From: Cryptomeria japonica
Taxonomy: Eukaryota > Streptophyta > Pinopsida > Cupressales > Cupressaceae
Assembly (NCBI RefSeq): GCF_030272615.1
Contig: NC_081414.1
Location: forward strand, 811,309,069 to 811,373,068
Length of the DNA: 64,000 bases
Direction: 5' to 3'
How positions within the stretch are numbered: position 1 is the first letter of the stretch; the number at the start of each line of letters is the position of its first letter. A program made the position numbers and the translations under genes. This document shows positions 57,533-64,000 of this stretch, piece after piece. Below the pieces are notes generated by a model, which searched no databases, was not told where the DNA came from, and saw nothing but the letters and a program-made list of their open reading frames with translations.

Positions 57533-58820
57533 CGTAGACACTTAAAAATAATTATTTTTAATTCCTCACATAATTAATTAATTAATTATGTTAATTCAAA
57601 TTCTCCTCAATATTAATTAAATACAATTAATATTGTCACTATGGTATGTGATTGATTTATCTAATAAATCAATCCCTTTCTTTATTCTTCTAAAGATTAA
57701 ATCCTCGCAAATCTTCCTCTTGCCTAATTAATTTCAATTAAATAGTTAACCCACATGCTTCCTACAAACCATCTTCTAAATTCATCATTAACCTAATAAA
57801 GTCTTCTACAAACTCCCTAAGCTCACTTAACCTTATTCTTCTAATTTTTAATTCCCTCCACTCATTCTCTCTCCTAGTCAAATCCTCCTAAAAATCCTAA
57901 TCCCACCTAAAATTTCCTCTAATCCCCCTCCTAATGAGTTGCTAATGGCTAATCATCATGATTAGCCATGAAGTCAACTCCTTATCCCTTCCATTCAACC
58001 ACTAGCTTTTAATGCTATTTTCCTAGGTGAATGTGAGATTTTCGAAATCTCACAATCCTCTAGGCATCTCCTCTCCCAAGGAATTTTTAATTCCTTCTTA
58101 TTTCTCCAATCCCCATGATTATCCCTTTTTGGAGAATTTTAAATTCCTCCTCCCCATTCTTCAAGGAATGTCACATCCCTTGCTCCTCTCAAGGCACATT
58201 GGGAAGTCTTCCCAATGTACTTTTCTCTTCTCAAGGTACCTTGGGAAGTCTCCCCAATGTACCTTGAGGAGTGTGGAGACAAGAAATTCCTTTAAGGCAT
58301 ATCTCTTGGTCTCCACACCCTCTCTTGGGCCTTGTGTGAGCTCACAAGCAATCCTAGCCCTTCATCTTGAATCCATCTCAATCATCCATTCTTGCTCTCC
58401 TCCTCTTATAAATTGAGGACTCCATCCCTTCATTTTGGATCTCCAAGTTCAGTAATCTTATGCTGCCCTTTTGAGCCTAGGAAAATCATTTTAGCATCCT
58501 TATCATGTTCAAATCATATCTCATCCACACTTGATCATCTCATTTCCATCATCCTTCAAGATCCATCTCATTTGTGCACAACATTGGAGAGCCATCCACA
58601 TCAAGCAAGAAAGAGGAGCACATCAAGTGGAGCATCATCCAAGGGCGCCTTCACTTCATCAAGCTCCATCCGAAGGAGAAGGTATAAGGTTTTGTGAAGT
58701 ATATGCATTCTTATTCTTGTTTTAAGTATTTCAAATTATGTCTTTCAATTTAGTATTATTATATGTTTGATTTGCATGATTATTAATTAATCCACCTCAC
58801 AAGTCTTTTTCACCTCTTCA
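57533..58820 (+). repeat. 3' LTR of gypsy element
   Basis: Begins CGTAGACACTT, where the expected TG start has become CG, and ends CACCTCTTCA. It is 33 bases shorter than the 5' copy because of small indels. TATAAA at 58407-58412. Confidence 0.95.
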
Positions 58821-59236
58821 CTTCTTACCACTTTCCTTTTCAGTTAAGGCCCTGAATTCCTTGAACTTACTAAAGGCTTCTGACTTATCCTTCAAGAAGG
58901 TGACCCACATCATTCTTGAGCAATCATCAATGAAGATTATTAAATATCTATCACCTTGAATACTTTTAGTCCTTATGGGTCCACAAAGATCTATATGAAC
59001 TAAATCTAACAAATGCATTACTAAAAAAGATTTTCTCTTAAAAGTTGAGGTTGTCATCTTGCCCAACTGAATTCCTTACACAAAGCATTAACTGGTTTGT
59101 CAAATTGAGGCAAACCTCTCACTGACTTGGACTTACTGACTTTGACAATGTTATCAAAATTTATATGACAAAAAAGCCAACTATCATCTATTATAGCAAT
59201 TAAACAATTGTTGACTTTAGAATTCAAGTGAAACAA
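58821..59236 (-). pseudogene. copia integrase, upstream half, cut by gypsy insertion
   Basis: The - strand frame at 59236-59054 covers the pre-integrase region. At 59066-58821 it shows LDLVHIDLCGPIRTKSIQG with the first catalytic aspartate, and IDDCSRMMWVTFLKDKSEAF. It ends ...ESGKK exactly at the gypsy 3' LTR. CTTCT at 58821-58825 is the right copy of the target duplication. Confidence 0.85.
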
Positions 59237-60540
59237 GTTACCTTTTGTCTACTTGCCGGTTGTAATTATTTCACCTTTTCTCCCATAGATTTTTCACATT
59301 CCATTCTTAAATTCCAATGGATAACCTATGTCATTGAGTTGTGCAACACTTAAAAGATTGTGCTTTAATCGTTCAACCTAGTAGACGTCATCTACACTGC
59401 TCTTTCCATTAAGAGAAATAGTTCCCTTTCCTTTTACCATGCAAGGTGAGTCTTTACCAAATCTCACAACTCCTCAATAAAATTCCTTCAAAGTAAGAAA
59501 TTTTCTCTTGTCACCGGTCATGTGGTGTGAACAACCACTATCTAGGATTCAATCATCAAAACTATCTATGTGAGAAACTAATGCCTTTTGATCAGATGTC
59601 TCCTACTTAATGGCAACAAAGACAATGTCTTCATTAGCATCTCCCTCAGACTCCTCATCAGTGATACCACCATCAATTGCAATGAGACAATCTCTTTTGC
59701 CTTTTCCTTTGTACTTCTTGAACTCCTCACACTCGTGCTCATTGTCACCATTAGAACAATTAGCTGCAATGTATCCAATCTTGTTACACACAAAGAATTT
59801 CAAAGGTATTTTACCTATGTACTTACCAGTACCTCTGGGAAACCGCTTGGCCAACAATGCCTAGAGCTCAACCAGACTGTCTTCATCATCAATTTCTCTG
59901 CTGGATCTAGATTCATAACTATGTCTGACGTCTCTACTTTTCCTCAAAGATGGGTTAGAAATTAAAGCTCTAAATGCAGATTCAGATTTTTGAGCACTAC
60001 CATCATAACCATTTAATTCAAATGTAGTAAGCTTACCAATGATGTAGTCAAGAGTTACCTTAGTTTTATCAATAGACTTTAGCTCCTAAATGGCTGCAAC
60101 TCAGATAGCGTAGACTAGTAGAATGGTTCTCAACACCTTACTAATTATTGTGGCATCCTCCAGTTTACCACCAACACTCTTGATCTCACTGACTATCTTC
60201 TTGATCCCCTGACTATACTGTTGAATACTTTCACCTTCAGCCATCTACATGTCATCGAACTTTCCCCTTAGACTCTCTTCTTTGGAAATCTTTGCATGCT
60301 CATCACCATTATAGATTTCCTCAGGTTTCTTCCATACCTCATAAGAAGTCTCTAGACCATGGACATCAACATACTCTAAATTAGACAAAGAACTGATAAT
60401 AGCCTCTAGTGCTTGATTGTTTTCTTGTTTCTCTTTCTTTTGATCATCAGACATAGTCCCACTAGGTGAAATATATTTAGTAATAACATGTTCCCAGTAT
60501 TGACTTGCTAGACTCTTGATATAGATTTTCATTCTATCAC
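59237..60540 (-). pseudogene. copia gag and protease of the - strand element
   Basis: gag starts near 60532 (YIKSLASQYWEHVI). It shows ESLRGKFDDM and GESIQQYSQGIKKIVSEIKS, and a damaged zinc knuckle in which FFVCNKIGYIAANC has lost the first cysteine and the histidine. An acidic stretch follows. The protease site at 59547-59519 reads LDSGCSHHM with an intact DSG, unlike the other copia copies here. Several stops interrupt the frame. Confidence 0.85.
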
Positions 60541-60649
60541 TCCATATTCTCTAGTTTTCTCTATTAAACTTCACACCTTCTTTCTTTATCATGTTCTTTA
60601 AGATCTTTACCTCAAGTTGTTAGGCTTAGACCTTAGAGGACCTGAAATA

Positions 60650-60662
60650 CTTTGATACCAAT
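60650..60662 (-). promoter_or_regulatory. Primer-binding site of the - strand copia element
   Basis: On the - strand ATTGGTATCAAAG directly follows the 5' LTR, the usual copia site for initiator methionine tRNA. Confidence 0.85.
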
Positions 60663-62114
60663 TGATGTTATTATGAATCAATAAGGATCCATTCAACTAC
60701 TGAGAGGGGTGGGGGGGTGAATTAGTAGATAGAAAACTAATTAGACTTTCTCCAATCTCAAAAACAACCTCTCAAGACAAACTCGGAACTAACCGGTTTA
60801 AACACTGAACTGTCAAATGCAATATTACTGACAAGTAAACTAGTTAACTGTTATAACAGACTAACAGTTAAACAAATTTGAAACTCTCAAAACCTTTTAA
60901 CAAAATCATTCAAATACTTTACTGACAGTAGTTAAAAAATATTTCAGATTGCTACCGATCATCATATCATACCTAACTGGATTTAGAAATTAAGCAATTT
61001 ATACATAGTAAACATAACCACGAAAGCATTCACCACTTGACACAATATTTTTGACCTGGAAACCCAAATGGAAAAAACCATGATGGGGATGAATACCCAT
61101 AAGTATTCTGAACTCTTCTTAAGTTCTCCTTGTTAGGAGCCAAGCCTATTAAAGATTTTTACAAAAGTCCTATTAAGAACAAATCCCATTAGGGACCACC
61201 CGGTTAAGGGATGGACTATAATGCCCTATTAGAAGCAATACCCTATTAGGAGTAACCTTGGTAGAGGATTTAAAATCCAAGCTAATGGACCACCTGGTTA
61301 GAGGATTTAGATAACACTAAGCTTGTTAGAGCTTACCCGGTTAGGGGATTTGAGTGTTGTAATTGTTAGAGAACAATAGGTGTTTGCTGATTTGTTTGAA
61401 TAGCACTACACTTGCTTGTTAAGATCCTTTTCATTCTCCTATCTATATTTATACATATTGCAGATACATTATCAGGTTTCAAAAGCACTCTCTCTTACTC
61501 TCAACTACAAATTGCCAACTCCACAACAAAACAACTTACAGACCTTATAAACAAATCAATAGGTCCGTAACACATCACAAACCTAATTATCTCATAGAGA
61601 TTACAAATAAATCGGTTCAAGTATAACCATTGGATTTCATAGTAAATTACATAGCAATCATTGCACATCATTCAAGACAACCTTGACCACTCCTTGATCA
61701 CCGCTTCATCGAACTCTGTAACTCATCACGCAATTTCTATTACATGTAATGAACTTTTTCATTCCCAAGATAAAAGCAGTTATCTCTATGCACCATAAAT
61801 TATTTAAAACTTTTCTCATAAACATGCATATGTGTCATAATCTTTACCATTCATCATTTGATCATAAATTGTTTCAACTGATTCACCAAGCTCCATCGAT
61901 TAGGGTTTAGTCTGATCTACAAGTAGGGTTACCGGTTGATCTCTCCATTTCATAAGTAATACCGGTTTCTTCCACAAGCTCACCTACCAGTTGCAGTTCC
62001 CTTTACTAGGTCTTCCTACCCGTTGGAAAACAACATTATTACATCATTACTAGTTAATTGACATCAATGACAACATAACATTTCATTAATGCAATCTTCA
62101 TGCAAATACCAATA
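60663..62114 (-). repeat. 5' LTR of the - strand copia element
   Basis: On the + strand it begins TGATGTTATTATGAATCAAT next to the primer-binding site and ends ACCAATA, where CA has decayed to TA. Confidence 0.85.
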
Positions 62115-62817
62115 GGAACATGTATGCTGGCAATTTATACGGGGATTTGCATTTGCATGTTGTTGTGTACCATGATATTTTATCACTGGGAGTAGGGATT
62201 ACCTTGCTTCATATCTTGGCATGGGAGCATTTGCCGATATCAAGACCAATGTGTCTGAGGTTTAGGGTGATTGACCAACCCTATGTATATGTGTATGGAG
62301 GTATGATGACACAACCCTAGGTGGGGAAGCTGGATTAATAACGACATGCATTATATGAGTTAGAGACAGAGATATGGCACCCCTGTCGGGAGTGTGAGTA
62401 GTGGGAGGATGATCCAAAGGTGATGTCATATATGTTCACGGGGAAATTCCTCATTGGACGGAAAATGTACGTGGTAGAGAGGCATTTGCCAGGGCAGGTG
62501 ATGAGACAGTTTGGGTGGGTATAGGGTTTTCCCTGAGGTTTAGGTGACTATGTCAGAGTAGTATGACAAAGTTTTTAGTGGGGGCTAGTATTATCCCACA
62601 AGAAGGTTGTAGTAGAGTTTCAGACATTACAAGCTAGGCCATGGCCATACTGAGTAGAGGTTGCAGATGCGGGGGTGATAGAGGAGTATGCATAGTATCT
62701 AGTCATGCATATGATTCCATGAATATTAGATCCCGCAGAGCCCATGCCACCATTTGAGGATGATAGATCACCACGACAGTGGAGGAGGAGGAGATTAGGA
62801 AGGGGTGGCATAGATGG

Positions 62818-62935
62818 TAGGCGAGGTGGAGGTGGTGGAGGTGGAGGTTTTGTAGGTGGAGGAGGTGGAGGTGGAGGAGGTGGAGGTAGTTTTGGAGGTG
62901 GAGAAGGTGGAGGAGGGTGGTTACAGAGGAGAGGT
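62818..62935 (+). repeat. GGTGGA-type repeat encoding a glycine-rich tract
   Basis: GGTGGAGG units keep the PMD frame and encode long glycine runs. The reverse strand gives proline-rich frames that are shadows. Confidence 0.85.
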
Positions 62936-63025
62936 AGAGGTGGGAAGCCCTTATGACTATCATAGGGTCCGCTGATATAGGGAGAAATGAGAGCAGGAGG
63001 GAGAGATGTTGGTGGTGGAGAGGTT

Positions 63026-63127
63026 GGTGATGAGATGATGGAGATGGGACATGGATCCATAGGTGGGGGAGAGGGTGGTGATGAGACGATGGAGATGGGA
63101 TAGGGATCCATAAGTGGGGGAGAGGGA
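63026..63127 (+). repeat. 51 bp tandem repeat, two copies, in PMD tail
   Basis: GGTGATGAGATGATGGAGAT at 63026 recurs at 63077 with a few changes. The period is 17 codons, so the frame is kept. Confidence 0.85.
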
Positions 63128-63513
63128 GACCTATGAGATATTGTGATATTACGGTTCTAGAATCGCCTGATAGAAGCCAATGCACATATCTGAGAGTTAG
63201 AGGTATAACTGGAGGATAGAGATGCAAACATTGCAGCCAGGGATGTCCATATTTTTGCATGGGGGGCCGAGTTGACTGCAATTGTGTGAGAGAGAGATGA
63301 TGTAGTGGATAGAGTGAGGGAGCTACAGGATAGAGTGTGTGTTTTGGTGGAAGTGCAGGGACAAGGTCCAATTGGGGAGATGATGAGGGAGATGTGGCAA
63401 GCAGGGGCAAAGATTGACTACTGGCAGGGATTATATGAGTAGGTGGTACCAAGTAGTCAGCAAGCGATGAGTTATTCCCAAATGCGGTGGGCTAGATCAG
63501 AGCGCTCTTAGAG

Positions 63514-64000
63514 GGGTTAGAGAAGTGGTTGTGTGATGGGTCCTTCGCGGAAAGAATGTGAGGGTGGTTTGGGAGCGATATATAGCCAGAGTGCCATTTG
63601 AGGTGCTTTTGTGCATTGTTACATTGTTATTATACTAATACTTGGATGGCTCTTGGTAGCCGATATTTTGGACATCATGTATTCTAATACATGTGTTCTT
63701 TTTTATGCTATATATGATGAGATCTCAATTTTGTGGCGATGATATGATATGCATCCATGTGATGACATGAGTTCTTTATGCAGGATGATGGTATGATTTG
63801 TGTCTAGATATATATGTGGATGTGTTTGCTTTCTAGATGTACATGTTGATGATATGATTTCTATATGTATGATATGCATGATTTGCTAACATGTGGATGC
63901 AGGTGTGATGTTTTAATGATGATATTAATGTGATGCAATGATGATGATTTGTGTTAAATGATGAGATTAGATAATGAATATTGATATTTGATAGATAATA
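63514..64000. other. Unassigned stretch downstream of PMD pseudogene
   Basis: No gene is seen. From about 63700 variants of GATGATATGATTTG recur irregularly, giving a low-complexity ATG/GAT-rich tail that continues to the window edge. Confidence 0.4.

Larger units (their letters stand above)
43824..58820 (+). mobile_element. Ty3/gypsy element (Tat-like), about 15 kb, CTTCT target duplication
   Basis: LTRs at 43824-45144 and 57533-58820 flank a 12.4 kb interior with primer-binding site, a 2.7 kb leader, a gag-pol frame of 7.3 kb (47873-55152), a 2.4 kb 3' non-coding region with tandem repeats, and a polypurine tract. The 5 bp CTTCT is duplicated at 43819-43823 and 58821-58825. Integrase follows reverse transcriptase, which defines gypsy. 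The second RNase H and the long non-coding regions point to the Tat/Ogre side of the family. In a 310 bp sample the LTRs differ by about 3 percent, so this is the youngest insertion of the nest. Confidence 0.95.
39700..62114 (-). mobile_element. Ty1/copia element with 1.44 kb LTRs, interrupted by a gypsy element
   Basis: LTRs at 39700-41135 and 60663-62114 flank a copia-order coding region on the - strand: gag (60540-59560), protease, integrase, reverse transcriptase and RNase H (to 41496). Flanking 5 bp are GGACC (39695-39699) and GGAAC (62115-62119), a target duplication with one mismatch. Without the nested gypsy it would be about 7.4 kb. In a sample of about 330 bp the LTRs differ at some 10 percent of positions, so it is clearly older than the gypsy inside it. 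It is inserted in the PMD pseudogene. Confidence 0.92.
62115..63513 (+). pseudogene. PMD protein, C-terminal part with Gly-rich and coiled-coil tail
   Basis: This continues the 39182-39699 domain: MYAGNLYGDLHL and ITLLHILAWEHLPISRP at 62120-62260 match the second half of the plant mobile domain. The single frame then shows WEDDPKVM, GKFLIGRKMYVVERHLPGQV and GDYVRVV, a glycine-rich tract (62818-62935), a 51 bp tandem repeat and a helical, probably coiled-coil stretch (ANAHISELEV, ERDDVVDRVRELQDRV). More than a dozen in-frame stops interrupt it, mostly TAG and TGA, and no frameshift is needed to follow it. It ends near 63513. Confidence 0.8.

Noticed and set aside
62703-63452. Proline-rich - strand frames of 163 and 249 codons
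   Set aside because: They are antisense shadows of the glycine-rich PMD tail.

Overview
This is plant nuclear DNA, almost certainly from a large, repeat-rich seed-plant genome. A gymnosperm is my best guess, but that is an inference. The reasons are: AT-rich sequence with very few genes; old, stop-riddled Ty1/copia and Ty3/gypsy retrotransposons nested in one another; long LTRs of 1.2-1.45 kb; an interstitial plant-telomere-like tract; and a plant-mobile-domain pseudogene. I see no bacterial, organellar, tRNA, rRNA or CRISPR feature. Only one gene looks intact and functional: an intronless F-box protein of 401 residues at 28893-30098 on the + strand.

Layout. 1-2649: wreck of a copia element. 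2650-3470: degenerate telomere-like repeats that switch strand. 3561-4113: diverged tandem repeat. 4606-5502: a 0.9 kb element with 205 bp terminal inverted repeats. 5961-6337 (- strand): neighbouring fragments of two host genes, resembling alpha-galactosidase and 12-oxophytodienoate reductase. 7364-8050 and 15414-16111: a 0.69 kb direct duplication. Between its copies lies a complete but dead copia element (9823-15167) with 301-303 bp LTRs, primer-binding site and AATAT target-site duplication. 16112-20999: mostly unassigned, with a 36 bp hairpin, a dispersed repeat and one unrecognised 229-residue frame. 21000-23640: second copia wreck. 26396-27930 (- strand): third copia wreck, with integrase and most of reverse transcriptase deleted. 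28494-30259: F-box gene with its upstream repeat. 32786-34865: a LINE-like retroposon with a 16 bp target-site duplication and an A-rich tail. 36784-37983: a gypsy-type LTR on the - strand.

The most striking structure is a three-level nest at 39182-63513. A plant-mobile-domain (PMD) pseudogene is split by a - strand copia element (39700-62114, LTRs about 1.44 kb). That element's integrase region is in turn split by a + strand gypsy element of about 15 kb (43824-58820, CTTCT duplication). LTR divergence fits this order: about 10 percent for the copia and about 3 percent for the gypsy, from samples I compared by eye. The gypsy gag-pol is one nearly continuous frame of 7.3 kb. In order it holds gag, a CHHC knuckle, protease, a G-patch motif, reverse transcriptase, RNase H, a second RNase H and integrase. 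It is broken mainly by TAG/TGA stops and one frameshift.

I found no convincing new enzyme system or defence system. What deserves follow-up is the nested insertion record, the G-patch/dual RNase H gypsy architecture, the paired host-gene fragments, the hairpin and inverted-repeat elements, and the stop-codon spectrum that suggests decay by methylcytosine deamination.
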